Below are positions 16,327 to 25,805 of a DNA stretch of 64,000 bases, piece after piece. How positions within the stretch are numbered: the stretch's first letter is position 1; the number at the start of each line of letters is the position of its first letter. The position numbers and the translations under genes were made by a program. The notes beneath the pieces were generated by a model that was not told the origin of the DNA, did not search any database, and was given only the letters and a program-made list of their open reading frames with translations. Source of the DNA: an uncultured Pseudomonadota bacterium (GTDB taxonomy: Bacteria > Pseudomonadota > Gammaproteobacteria > Burkholderiales > SG8-39); the NCBI GenBank assembly GCA_903921325.1, contig CAIXPL010000006.1, forward strand, positions 30,753 to 94,752. Reading direction: 5' to 3'.

Positions 16327-17930
16327 AAAAAATCCCTGTCCCGTCTGCAGCACGCGCGAGCACCGCTACACGCCACCCCCTCAATTGTCCGACTGCCCTC
16401 GGTCACTTGAGCGGCGTGCGACTGGGCGTTGACGCGCACTCAACCACCGGCGTTCTGCGGCAAGGCCGACGCGTCGATATCGCGATCGCAAACGGTGTGA
16501 TTCAATCAATCACCGCGGCGGCCACCCGGCGCGCCGGTGACCCGATCGCGGCACCCAGCCAATTGGACGGACGCGATCTCATCGTGTTCCCCGGCTTTGT
16601 GAATGCCCATGTGCATTCCAATGAAATGTTCGAGCAGGGCGCCTACGATCGTGCAGCGCTCGAGGAGTGGCTGGTGCTGAGCTACCCGCCCTTGCTGGGC
16701 GAACAGCCTTCGCCGCGCCTCGATTACCTGCGCACGATGATGATGGCGATGCAGTCGCTGCGCTCAGGGGTCTGTGCACTGCACGATGATTTCTTGAATC
16801 CGGCGGGCGATCCGGAACGCCTCGCCGCAGTATTTCAGGCCTATGAGGACATTGGCATCCGGGCCGCGGTGGCCTGCACACTGGGTGATCGGCCCTACCT
16901 CGACGGCTTGCCGGAAGGGCGCACGTTGTGTCCACCGGATTTGGCTGCTCAACTTGACCGCATGCCCATTCGGCCGCTCAAGCAGCAGGTGCGATTTTTT
17001 GAAAATGAATATGCCCGCATGCGTGGCACCCGCGGCCCGCGCCTGAGTCTCACTCTGGGGCCGCGCGGACCGCAGCGCTGTACTGAAGGGCTCATGCGTA
17101 CGGTGGGCGAATTGGCCCGTGCGGGCAACATCCAGATCAATATGCATGTGCTTGAGAGCCGCACCCAGTGGCAGAGCGCGCAGCAGCAGTATGCGCAGAG
17201 CTATGTTGAAGTGCTTGAACGTAACGGCCTGCTGTGTCCGCAACTGACCATGAATCACGCGATCTGGCTCACTGCCAGCGACATCGCTCGCATGGGGGCG
17301 AACGGTGTGTCGACCACCCACAATCCGATGTCCAATTTCAAGCTATCGAGCGGCGTTTCGCCGGTGCGGCAGTTGCTCGCAGCCGGCGTGAATGTGGCGC
17401 TTGGCTCCGATGGCCCGGCCACCGGGGATAGCAGCGATTTCATGCAGACTATCCGCTTTGCAGCGCTCATTCACAAGCTCGAACCGCAGCGTGGTTTGGC
17501 GCCGCCCTCGGCCGCGGCGATTGTGCAGATGGCGAGCCTGGCCGGTGCCCGATCGATGGGCACTGGGGGCTCGTGTGGCGAATTGCGCCCAGGGGCACAG
17601 GCTGATCTGACCTTGCTCGACGCGCGTAATCCAGGCCTGGTGCCGCTCAATCATGCCGCGCGCCAGCTTGCCTACAGCGTGGGTTCTGACGCCGTACATA
17701 CTGTGCTGGTGGCCGGTGACCCGGTGTTTCAGGCCGGTCGGTTCACGCGTATTGACGAGGTTGCAGTGTCAGCGGAAATTCGCGAGGAAGCCGAGCGCTT
17801 TCGGCGCATGGTGCTCGCGGCTCGCCATGGCGCACAGCCCGCAATGCTTGCCTTCATTCGCAAGGTGGTGGCCCACGCGCACCGGCAGGCGACAGTGACG
17901 GGTACGGTGAATCGGCCCCTTGCCGGTTGA
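16323..17930 (+). CDS. Amidohydrolase of the ATZ/TRZ (aminohydrolase) type
   Basis: 535 residues, metal-dependent deaminase/chlorohydrolase family acting on heterocycle amino groups. FPGFVNAHVHSNEMFEQG supplies the HxH metal pair, INMHVLES the next His, TMNHAIW the catalytic His and ALGSDGPATGDSSDFM the Asp. After about residue 455 a C-terminal strand domain (GAQADLTLLDARNP) closes the second part of the beta-sandwich. Substrate unknown. In a region with cytosine-deaminase-like and hydantoinase genes, a ring amine is likely. It ends 117 bp from the stop of the opposite-strand deaminase. Confidence 0.85.
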   Translation: MKKIPVPSAARASTATRHPLNCPTALGHLSGVRLGVDAHSTTGVLRQGRRVDIAIANGVIQSITAAATRRAGDPIAAPSQLDGRDLIVFPGFVNAHVHSNEMFEQGAYDRAALEEWLVLSYPPLLGEQPSPRLDYLRTMMMAMQSLRSGVCALHDDFLNPAGDPERLAAVFQAYEDIGIRAAVACTLGDRPYLDGLPEGRTLCPPDLAAQLDRMPIRPLKQQVRFFENEYARMRGTRGPRLSLTLGPRGPQRCTEGLMRTVGELARAGNIQINMHVLESRTQWQSAQQQYAQSYVEVLERNGLLCPQLTMNHAIWLTASDIARMGANGVSTTHNPMSNFKLSSGVSPVRQLLAAGVNVALGSDGPATGDSSDFMQTIRFAALIHKLEPQRGLAPPSAAAIVQMASLAGARSMGTGGSCGELRPGAQADLTLLDARNPGLVPLNHAARQLAYSVGSDAVHTVLVAGDPVFQAGRFTRIDEVAVSAEIREEAERFRRMVLAARHGAQPAMLAFIRKVVAHAHRQATVTGTVNRPLAG

Positions 17931-18003
17931 ATTCAGCGACTGCTGAATGTCCGGATAACCCTGCTGTAGGGGTGCGGCCACTACGGAGCAAGAGTAGTAC
18001 CGT

Positions 18004-18034
18004 TCGATCAAGCAGAGCCGCACTACTTGATCGA
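18004..18034. terminator. Inverted repeat between convergent amidohydrolase genes
   Basis: TCGATCAAG (18004-18012) and CTTGATCGA (18026-18034) are perfect 9-bp arms with a 13-nt loop, halfway between the two convergent stops at 17930 and 18048. There is no T-run, so it may be a bidirectional, possibly factor-dependent, stop or an mRNA-end stabiliser. Confidence 0.4.
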
Positions 18035-18047
18035 GCGCGCGGATGCC

Positions 18048-19361
18048 TTAAATGAGGTGCCCTCCTACCGCATCGCCACCGACCAGCACGCAGCGCTCGA
18101 GGGCGCCGCCAGCGACCAGGTCCGCTGCATCCTCGGCCTTGGTGATGAGCAGGTCGGCCCGCGCTCCAACCTTCAGCCCATGCTCGGCATCGATGCGCAG
18201 CAGTCTGGCCGGGTTGCCACAGGCCATGTCGAATGCACGGCCCAGATCTTTTGAGCCCAGGTGGGCGGCGAGCACGGTCCAGCGCGCGATTTCCAGCATG
18301 TCACCGGATCCGGTCGGCACGAACGGGTCGCGAATATTGTCTGACGCGCAGGCCACGGTGACACCGGCATGGGCGAGTTCATTGACCCGTGTGAGGCCGC
18401 GCGGCGGCAGGCGATCGGCGTGACGGCCTTGCAGGAACAAATTGGCTGCGGGCAGCGTGATCACGCCAATGCCGGCATGGGCCAGACGATCGATGATCCG
18501 GTTCGCCTCATCGGGGGCAAGCGCCGAGAGCACCGAGCTGTGACTGGCCACGACCTTGCCCTGCATACCCAGGGCCAGGGTCCGATCAGCCAGCGCATCG
18601 AAATGCACCGCGTTCACATCCAGATGCTCATCCATGTGTACGTCGATCGGCCGGCCAAAGCGCTGTGAGGCATCGAACAGCATGTCGAGAAAGGCATCAA
18701 CATCATGCGCCCGGGTCGGCGTGCCGCCGACGACATCGGCTCCCATGGCAAGGGCGTCATCGAGCCAACCCTTGCCCTTTGGGTTATTGATCGCACCACT
18801 GGTGATGAAAGCCACCACCTGCAGGCGTATGCGATCCTGCCAGCGTGCGCGCAACTCGATCAACGCTTCGGCGTTGCGCAGTCCGCACTCCGGATCGATA
18901 TTGGCATGGGAGCGGATGGCCACGGTGCCGCGCGCCGAGCAGGCACGCAAAGTGCGCTCGGCGTGCGCGATGACGTCCTCGCGGGTAAGCCGGGTGGCAT
19001 AGTCGGCAAAGGCCGCGATAGCGCCGTCCAGAGTGCCCTGTGGATTGGGCACTTCGCGCAAGGTGTGTGACTTGTCCAGGTGCTGGTGCGCGTCAACCAG
19101 GCCCGGCACCACCAGGCGGTCAGCCAGATCGATGGTGATCAATTCGGTGCCCCTTCGCTGTGCCGACGCGGCTGGCGATCCTGCACGGGATGGGACTTCG
19201 CGATCGAATGGAATTCCTGAGTCAGGTGGCATGCCACCGGGGATCGGCTCACCCGGCGCGAGCAAGGCCGCGATGTAGCCTCGCTCGTCGATCAGAATGT
19301 CACGCCGCTCGATAGGCGCGTCGCCACTCGCCTGTATTCTGCCGCCGCGTAGCAATTTCAT
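18048..19361 (-). CDS. Cytosine-deaminase-like amidohydrolase
   Basis: 437 residues of the CodA-like branch. Marks are VVPGLVDAHQHLDKSHTL with the HxH pair, VAIRSHANIDPECG, IDVHMDEHLDVN, VVASHSS with the proton-transfer His and VACASDNIRDPFVPTG with the Asp. The stretch PGGMPPDSGIPFDREVPSRAG near residues 40-65 is an extra loop not usual in CodA. This branch includes deaminases of cytosine, creatinine and related cyclic ureides; which one applies here is open. Divergent from the VOC-hyuAB operon across about 245 bp with no recognisable gene. Confidence 0.85.
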   Translation of the reverse strand: MKLLRGGRIQASGDAPIERRDILIDERGYIAALLAPGEPIPGGMPPDSGIPFDREVPSRAGSPAASAQRRGTELITIDLADRLVVPGLVDAHQHLDKSHTLREVPNPQGTLDGAIAAFADYATRLTREDVIAHAERTLRACSARGTVAIRSHANIDPECGLRNAEALIELRARWQDRIRLQVVAFITSGAINNPKGKGWLDDALAMGADVVGGTPTRAHDVDAFLDMLFDASQRFGRPIDVHMDEHLDVNAVHFDALADRTLALGMQGKVVASHSSVLSALAPDEANRIIDRLAHAGIGVITLPAANLFLQGRHADRLPPRGLTRVNELAHAGVTVACASDNIRDPFVPTGSGDMLEIARWTVLAAHLGSKDLGRAFDMACGNPARLLRIDAEHGLKVGARADLLITKAEDAADLVAGGALERCVLVGGDAVGGHLI

Positions 19362-19605
19362 CGTGGAGTCCTTTCACCAGATAAATGGGTCGATTGGGAT
19401 CAGCAGCAATCATGCCTGCATCGCTCAGACGGTGCTGATCGTAGTCGCCCGAACAATGGCGCCACGCCTATCGAGGTGCGATAAACGTCCGGAAGGCGTC
19501 GGGCGCGGCGTGCGCGGGTGGCGCAATGAGTACAGAATTCGGTTCGGGCCGATGATGCAGCATTCGACCCAGGCCGATCAATTCAACGCGGAGGAGTCAT
19601 TGCTG

Positions 19606-20430
19606 ATGAACAATTGCCGAGCGGGCGCGCGTATCAGTCATGTGGCCCTGGTCTGCAGCGACCTTGACCGCTCGGCCGAATTCTACGAAAGCGTGTTCAA
19701 CCTCACCCGCGTCGGGCGCGAAGATCTTGAACACGGATCGGGCCTCTACCTGTCCGATGGCCTCTTTAACCTCGCCCTGCTGCGCTACAAGGGTGAACAG
19801 ATGTCCGGGCTGGCCGATGCGGCGCGATTTACCGGCACCCATCATTTCGGGCTGGTGGTGGATGATCTGGCCGCAGCCGAGACGCGCATCAAGGCGGCCG
19901 GCGGCAGCTTTTTCTTTCAGCTCGGCGAGGGCGAGGACAAGGCCAATTTCGAGCGCAAGTTCAAAGACCCCGATGGCATCATTTTTGACATCTCGCGACA
20001 TGGCTGGCTGTGCGCCGATGCGGCTTCGCGCGGTGCCCGTCTGCGCCACGTCGCCCTGGTGGTGCGTGACCTGGACGCCGCCGCCCGGTTTTATCAGCAG
20101 GTGTTTGGCCTTGTCTTTGTCGCTCGTGACGATCAGCCCTTTGGCTCGGCCGTCTATCTGTCCGATGGCACCGTGAACCTTGCACTGCTGCGCTATGCGG
20201 GCAGCGCGGTCTCGGGTCTGAACAATGCGGCCCAGTTCGTGGGCACCCACCATTTTGGCTTTGTGGTGGACGATTTGCGCGACTGCGAAGCGCGCATCAC
20301 CGCCGCCGGTGGCCAGTTTTTCTTTCAACTGGGCGATGGTGAAGACAAGCAGAATTTTGAGCGCAAGTTCAAAGATCCCGATGGCGTCATTTTTGATATC
20401 TCGCACAAGGGATGGCAGTTGGCGCCCTAG
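19606..20430 (+). CDS. Duplicated VOC-domain protein
   Basis: ATG 19606 has GGAGGAG at a spacing of 9; farther in-frame starts (19552, 19555) lie before that site. The 274-residue product is two near-identical VOC modules joined by a short linker: each has H-VALV-DLD-A-FY, LYLSDG-NLALLRY, THHFG-VVDDL, GG-FFFQLG-GEDK-NFERKFKDPDG. The usual last metal ligand, Glu after DPDG, is Asp (IFDIS) in both modules, so metal binding may be altered. It begins the operon leading into hyuA, 45 bp downstream. Function unknown. Confidence 0.8.
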   Translation: MNNCRAGARISHVALVCSDLDRSAEFYESVFNLTRVGREDLEHGSGLYLSDGLFNLALLRYKGEQMSGLADAARFTGTHHFGLVVDDLAAAETRIKAAGGSFFFQLGEGEDKANFERKFKDPDGIIFDISRHGWLCADAASRGARLRHVALVVRDLDAAARFYQQVFGLVFVARDDQPFGSAVYLSDGTVNLALLRYAGSAVSGLNNAAQFVGTHHFGFVVDDLRDCEARITAAGGQFFFQLGDGEDKQNFERKFKDPDGVIFDISHKGWQLAP

Positions 20431-20475
20431 GCTGCGTTCGGTACCATCGCAACACATAACAAGGATGAGACAGCT

Positions 20476-22584
20476 GTGCCAGTCATGCGTATTGCCGCCG
20501 ATGTCGGCGGGACGTTCACCGATTCCGCGCTTTTTGATGAATCCCTCGGAACGATCCGGCTTGGCAAATCGCTCAGTACGCCACAGCGACTGGTGCAGGG
20601 TATCGATGACGCGGTGGCGCGTGCCGGCAGCCGGTTTGCCGATGCCAACCTGTTCTTGCATGGCACGACGGTCGCGATCAACACGCTGCTCGAGCGTACG
20701 GGCGCGCGCACCGCACTGGTCACCACGCGCGGTTTTCGCGATATTTATGAAATCGGCCGCATCAACCGGCCGGAGGCCTACAACCTGTTCTTTCGCAAAC
20801 ACCGGCCGCTGATTGACCGCGCGCAGCGCTTCGAGATTGATGAACGCTTGCTTGCCTCAGGCGAGGTACGCACCGCCTTGAGCGAAGCGGAACTGGAGCG
20901 TGTCGCATCTCTGGTCGAGGCGGCCAAGGTTGAGGCACTCGCCATTCTGTTTCTGCACTCGTGGAGCAATCCGGTGCATGAGATCAGGGCGCGAGACTAC
21001 TTCAAACGACGCTTTCCAGGTCTGTACATCACCGCCTCGCACGAGCTGTCGCAGGAATACCGCGAATTCGAACGCACCTCGACCGTGGCGGCCAACGCCT
21101 ACGTCGGGCCGCGGGTCGATCGCTACCTGGGCGAGGTGGTTGACCACCTGCAGCGCGAGCGCTTCGGTGGCAGCTTCCTCATCGTGCAGTCCACCGGCGG
21201 CCTCTACGATGTCGAGCGGGCGCGGCGCGAGAGCATCCGCATGCTTGAATCCGGCCCCGCTGCGGGGGTGATCGGCACCCGCGAGCTGTGCCGCAGCCTG
21301 GGCATGGCCAATGCCATCGCGTTTGATATGGGTGGCACGACCGCCAAGGCCGGGGTGATCCTCGCTGGCAGCGAACTGATGACATCCAGTTCCATGATCG
21401 GCGGCTACGCGGAAGGCTTGCCGGTGCAAATTCCGATGATCGACATCCAGGAGGTGGGCACTGGCGGGGGCAGCATCGCGCGCCTGGGACCGGGTGGGTC
21501 GCTACGCGTCGGCCCGCAAAGCGCGGGGGCGAGTCCAGGGCCGGTCTGCTACAGCCTCGGCGGTACCGAGCCGACGGTGACCGATGCCAATCTGCTGCTG
21601 GGGCGATTGTCCGAGAGCCGCTTTCTGGGCGGTGACATGGCCCTTGATCTCGCACTTGCACGTTCGGCCATCAAGGAGCGTTTGGCCGATCCGTTGGGTC
21701 TCTCGATTGAGCAGGCGGCCAGTGGCGTGATCCGGATTGCGGCAGCGAGCATGTCCAATGTGGTGAAGCGGGTGACCACTGAACGCGGCCTCGATGCGCG
21801 CGACTTTCCGATGGTGGCCTTCGGCGGGGCAGGTCCGCTGCACGCGGTGCTGGTGGCGCGCGAACTGCAGATCAGTCAGGTGATTATTCCCAATGCCCCT
21901 GGTCATTTCTCAGCCTACGGCATGCTGGTGGCCGACCTGCGCCGTGATCAGGTGAAGACCTTGTTCATGCCTCTGGCCGCGCTTGATTTTGATCGGCTGG
22001 AAGCGGTCTTCCGGTCGATGGAGGACGAGGCCCTGGTGGATGTGTGCGCGGCATCGGCGAGCGTCGGGCCGATCGAGCGCCGTCGCGCACTCGATATGCG
22101 CTATGTGGGGCAGGAGCATGCAGTCACGGTCGATGTTGCCTTGAGTGCATTTGAGCACCGCGATCAGGCCGCCATCAAGCAGGCATTCGATGCGGTGCAT
22201 GAGCTGCGCTATGGCTACTGCTCGGCCACCGAGCAGGCCGAGATCGTGAGCCTGCGTTCATCGGTGGCCGGTGCAATGCCAAAACCGGCCCCGCGCGAAT
22301 TGGCGCCTGCAAGTGCGCTGTCTGCGGGCGCCCGGCCTGCGAATGCGGCGGTGGCCGTCGAACAGATGTCGCGGGCGGTGTATTTCGATGACGCGTCGGG
22401 GTGGGTCGATACCCCGGTGTTTGCGCGCGATCCGCTGTGCGCCGGGCAGCGCATTGACGGGCCGGCGTTGATTGAAGAGTACGCGTCGACGACGGTGGTG
22501 TTTCCGGGTGATCGGGTCGTCGTGGACGGGCAGGGCAATCTGGTGATCGACATCAGGCTCGATGACACCGCGGAGGCACGATGA
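20476..22584 (+). CDS. hyuA: Hydantoinase/oxoprolinase family subunit A (HyuA-like)
   Basis: ATP-using half of a two-subunit cyclic-amide hydrolase. GTG 20476 follows AAGGA at 10 bp. MRIAADVGGTFTDSALFD is the N-terminal phosphate-binding motif, FLHGTTVAINTLLERTGART the conserved second motif, and AFDMGGTTAKAGVI and GGGSIARLGPGGSLRVGPQSAGA the centre of the ASKHA-fold part. 702 residues is normal. N-methylhydantoinase, 5-oxoprolinase and acetone or acetophenone carboxylases all share this fold; the neighbours favour a cyclic amide. Its stop overlaps the hyuB start. Confidence 0.92.
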   Translation: MPVMRIAADVGGTFTDSALFDESLGTIRLGKSLSTPQRLVQGIDDAVARAGSRFADANLFLHGTTVAINTLLERTGARTALVTTRGFRDIYEIGRINRPEAYNLFFRKHRPLIDRAQRFEIDERLLASGEVRTALSEAELERVASLVEAAKVEALAILFLHSWSNPVHEIRARDYFKRRFPGLYITASHELSQEYREFERTSTVAANAYVGPRVDRYLGEVVDHLQRERFGGSFLIVQSTGGLYDVERARRESIRMLESGPAAGVIGTRELCRSLGMANAIAFDMGGTTAKAGVILAGSELMTSSSMIGGYAEGLPVQIPMIDIQEVGTGGGSIARLGPGGSLRVGPQSAGASPGPVCYSLGGTEPTVTDANLLLGRLSESRFLGGDMALDLALARSAIKERLADPLGLSIEQAASGVIRIAAASMSNVVKRVTTERGLDARDFPMVAFGGAGPLHAVLVARELQISQVIIPNAPGHFSAYGMLVADLRRDQVKTLFMPLAALDFDRLEAVFRSMEDEALVDVCAASASVGPIERRRALDMRYVGQEHAVTVDVALSAFEHRDQAAIKQAFDAVHELRYGYCSATEQAEIVSLRSSVAGAMPKPAPRELAPASALSAGARPANAAVAVEQMSRAVYFDDASGWVDTPVFARDPLCAGQRIDGPALIEEYASTTVVFPGDRVVVDGQGNLVIDIRLDDTAEAR

Positions 22585-24521
22585 GTCAGTCACAATCGAC
22601 AGCGCCTGTGCATTACGCGCGCAAATCCGATCCGGTGGTCACCGAGATCATTCGCAATGGCATGTTTGCGGCGACCGAGGAGATGAAATCCAATCTCATG
22701 CGCACCGCCTACAACATGATCATCTACGAGGCGCTCGATTTCACTGTCGGCTTGTTCGATCGTGACGGTAATACCGTGTCGATTGGCATCGGACTGCCGA
22801 TGTTCATTCGCGGCATGAGCAACACGGTCAAACGCATGATTGCTCACTTCGGCCACGATGGTATCGATCCGGGCGATGTGCTGCTTACAAACGATGCCTA
22901 TATCACTGGCAGCCATCTGAATCACATGACCTTTGTAGTGCCGGTATTCGATGGCACGCGCATTGTCGGATTCTCTGGCTGCATGGCCCACTGGATGGAT
23001 GTCGGGGGCACCCTCGGCGGCATGACCCGTGACATCTATTCCGAAGGCTTGCAGATGCCGATCGTCAAGGCCTGGCGGGCCGGGGTTGAAAACGACGATG
23101 TGTTTCGCATCATCGAGATGAACGTGCGCATCCCTGAGCGTGCCATGGGTGATTTGCGGGCGCAGATCGCCGCTGTCAACACAGGCGAACGGCGCTTCCG
23201 CGAGATGATCGGCAAGTACGGCTGTGATGCGGTACTGGGTGCCATCGAAACCATCTTCGACCAGAGCGAGGCCGCGGCGCGCGAATCCATACGCGCCATT
23301 CCCGATGGCACCTATCACGCTGAATCGTTCATGGACGACGATGGTGTCGATCTGGGGGTACGGGTGCCGATCCGGGTGAAGGTCATCGTGTCAGGCGATG
23401 AGATGACCATCGATTTGAGCGATGTCAGCGATCAGGTACGCGGCTTTTACAATTCGGGCGAGGCGGCCGGCATCGCCTGCGCCCAGGTGGCGTTCAAATG
23501 TCTGACCGCAGCCCTTGAACTGCCGATCAACGATGGCTGTTTTCGGCCGCTCACAGTCATACTGCCTGAGGGCAAGGTCGTCAATGCGCGCCGGCCTGCG
23601 CCGATGCGCTGGTGGATGACCTTTCCGATGACCGTGGTCGATTCGGTGTTCAAGGCACTGGCCCCGGCCATTCCGACCCAGGTCATTGCCGGCCACCATG
23701 CCGATCTGGTGATTGCCATGATTCACGGGCGTCACCCGCAAGATGGCAAGCTGTACTTGTATCTCGGTGGTTTGATCGGCGGTGGTTGGGGCGCCAAGCA
23801 CAACGAGGACGGCATGTGTGTCACCGTCGCGATCAACGATGGCGACACGCATAACGGCCCCTCCGAGCAGGTCGAGGCGCGCTATCCGGTGGTGATCGAA
23901 CGCTACTCGCTGCGCGAGGATTCGGGTGGCCCCGGCCGTCAGCGCGGCGGCTTGGGTGCCGAACAGGTGGTGCGGGTGCTCGCCGACATGATGTTCGACA
24001 GCCAGATCGAGCGCGTCGAGTGCCGTCCCTGGGGGCTCCTGGGCGGGCTCTCGGCACTTGGCAACGAAGTAGCGCTCACGCGCAAGGGTGAGCAGGAGGT
24101 GGTCTATGCCTCCGGAAAACTGTTCTCGCAGGTCTTGCGCGCGGGCGATGTGTGGACGCTGCGCTCGGGCGGTGGCGGTGGTTTTGGCAGCCCGCTCGAT
24201 CGCAAACGCGCTGATGTCGAACGCGACGTGGCCAATGGCTATGTGTCGATACAGTCAGCCGCCGAGCACTACGGCGTGGTGATCGATGCGGTGAGCCTGC
24301 GCGCCGACGAGGCGCGCACGGCGCGCCTGCGTGCGCAGATGAAAGCTGCAGGCTTGCCCGTCGATCAACCACTGACCAGCCGCGCTCGAACCGCCAGTGG
24401 CGAGCGCAAAACCCGTGTACGGGCGACCCGTGCCGGTTTGCGATTGCTGCCACCTGAGGCACAATCCATGAAAGATGAAGCGCATGAGGCCGGACTCATG
24501 GTCATGCGCTGTTGCAGTTAA
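22581..24521 (+). CDS. hyuB: Hydantoinase/oxoprolinase family subunit B (HyuB-like)
   Basis: Partner of HyuA. SDPVVTEIIRNGMFAATEEM, LPMFIRGMSNTVKRM, GDVLLTNDAY-TGSHLNHM and GFSGCMAHWMDVGG are the family marks of the metal-containing B subunit, and LRSGGGGGFGSPLDR is the conserved C-terminal motif. 646 residues; the last 50 or so form a poorly conserved basic tail ending in LMVMRCCS. ATG 22581 overlaps the hyuA TGA. The solute-binding protein of the ABC importer starts 18 bp later after AAGGAG, so transport and hydrolysis genes share an operon. Confidence 0.92.
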   Translation: MSQSQSTAPVHYARKSDPVVTEIIRNGMFAATEEMKSNLMRTAYNMIIYEALDFTVGLFDRDGNTVSIGIGLPMFIRGMSNTVKRMIAHFGHDGIDPGDVLLTNDAYITGSHLNHMTFVVPVFDGTRIVGFSGCMAHWMDVGGTLGGMTRDIYSEGLQMPIVKAWRAGVENDDVFRIIEMNVRIPERAMGDLRAQIAAVNTGERRFREMIGKYGCDAVLGAIETIFDQSEAAARESIRAIPDGTYHAESFMDDDGVDLGVRVPIRVKVIVSGDEMTIDLSDVSDQVRGFYNSGEAAGIACAQVAFKCLTAALELPINDGCFRPLTVILPEGKVVNARRPAPMRWWMTFPMTVVDSVFKALAPAIPTQVIAGHHADLVIAMIHGRHPQDGKLYLYLGGLIGGGWGAKHNEDGMCVTVAINDGDTHNGPSEQVEARYPVVIERYSLREDSGGPGRQRGGLGAEQVVRVLADMMFDSQIERVECRPWGLLGGLSALGNEVALTRKGEQEVVYASGKLFSQVLRAGDVWTLRSGGGGGFGSPLDRKRADVERDVANGYVSIQSAAEHYGVVIDAVSLRADEARTARLRAQMKAAGLPVDQPLTSRARTASGERKTRVRATRAGLRLLPPEAQSMKDEAHEAGLMVMRCCS

Positions 24522-24539
24522 ATTAGGAAGGAGACAGAC

Positions 24540-25805
24540 ATGACTTGCAGAACATCGGTGCGCGACGTCCGCGCCAGCGCGGCGAGCGCGGTGCTTGGGG
24601 TGACGCGGCCTGTATTGACCGGTGCGGTGAGTGCCGCGCTTGTGCTCGGTGGCCTTACCTACCAGGCGCCCGCGCTTGCCCAGGCGAGCGGCCCGATCAA
24701 AATTGGCTTCAACACCGAGTTGACCGGCCCGTGGACGTTCTTCGGCAATAGCTGTGTGGCCGGACTCAAGATGGCCAATGATGAGATCAACAAGGCAGGT
24801 GGCGTGCTCGGGCGACCGCTCGAATTTGTCACCGTGGACAATCAGACCAGCCCGACTCAGGCAGTGGCGGCTTCGCGTAATCTGGATGTCAACGACAAGG
24901 TCGTCGCGCTCACCGGCCCCACCAGTTCCGATACCGCGCTGGCGATGTACGGCTACGCCGAACAACAAAAAATCCCCTATCTGGTGCCGGTGGCGGCTTT
25001 TCCGCAACTGACCAAACCCGGGACACGGTATACCTTCCGGATCGAACCGGATGCCGCGGGCTGGGGCTATGTGATTGCGCGCTTTCTCGAGGAGCGCAAG
25101 CCCGGGGCCAAGGTGGCGCTGATGTATTCCGATGCCGCGCTGATGCATGCCATCGTGGCCGGGTTCAAGTATCAGGCACCGCGCTCCAAGCTCACCATCG
25201 TCTCCGATGTGATGTTTCCGCAAGGCTCAAGCGATGCCACGGTGCAGGCTGCTCAGGTGCGCGCAGCCAATCCCGATTATGTGATCGTGATGGGGGCCGG
25301 CGCGTTTGACAACGTGATGCAAAATCAATTGCTCGATCTGGGTATCAAGCCCGAGCAGCTTTTGCACCCGTATGGCATCACCACCCAGGTGTTTGGCTGG
25401 GGCCAGCGCAGTGCGGGGATGATCTATGGCTCGTTCTTTGACCATGGGTTGGACAATCTGCCTGCCGAAGGGCGCGATTTCATCAAGCGCTTTGACGCTG
25501 CCAATGGCCGGCCACCGTCCTATGTCGAGAACTACTGCTACAACACGCCCTATATTTTCAAGCAGGCGCTTGAACTGGCAGGCGTGGTCGATCGCGAAAA
25601 ACTGCGCGATGCGTTCTCGCGCATGAAGGGCCGCGAGGTCACCACCGGGCTGCCAGTGAGCTTTGACAAGAATGGCGCACGCAAGGAATACATCTATTTC
25701 ATGCAACTGCTCTCGGTCGATGGCAAGCGTACCTACGCGTCCAAGCAGATCTACTATCACGAGTGGGATGCTGACGCGATTCCGGTCTACGATCTGGTCA
25801 AGTAG
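24540..25805 (+). CDS. LIV-type ABC transporter substrate-binding protein
   Basis: Periplasmic receptor of the branched-chain-amino-acid type (periplasmic-binding fold I). A long signal peptide is cut after YQAPALAQ (about residue 48); the mature protein starts SGPIKIGFNTELTGPWTFFG, a normal LivJ/UrtA-like start, followed by GLKMANDEINKAGGVLGRPLE and LTGPTSSDTALAMYGYAEQQ. 421 residues. Family members also bind urea, amides and aromatic acids, so in this operon the ligand is more likely the cyclic amide than leucine. AAGGAG lies before the start. Confidence 0.9.
   Translation: MTCRTSVRDVRASAASAVLGVTRPVLTGAVSAALVLGGLTYQAPALAQASGPIKIGFNTELTGPWTFFGNSCVAGLKMANDEINKAGGVLGRPLEFVTVDNQTSPTQAVAASRNLDVNDKVVALTGPTSSDTALAMYGYAEQQKIPYLVPVAAFPQLTKPGTRYTFRIEPDAAGWGYVIARFLEERKPGAKVALMYSDAALMHAIVAGFKYQAPRSKLTIVSDVMFPQGSSDATVQAAQVRAANPDYVIVMGAGAFDNVMQNQLLDLGIKPEQLLHPYGITTQVFGWGQRSAGMIYGSFFDHGLDNLPAEGRDFIKRFDAANGRPPSYVENYCYNTPYIFKQALELAGVVDREKLRDAFSRMKGREVTTGLPVSFDKNGARKEYIYFMQLLSVDGKRTYASKQIYYHEWDADAIPVYDLVK

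Noticed and set aside
19597..20802. A 401-codon minus-strand frame under the VOC and hyuA genes
   Set aside because: Antisense shadow; its apparent internal repeats arise from the duplicated VOC modules on the plus strand.
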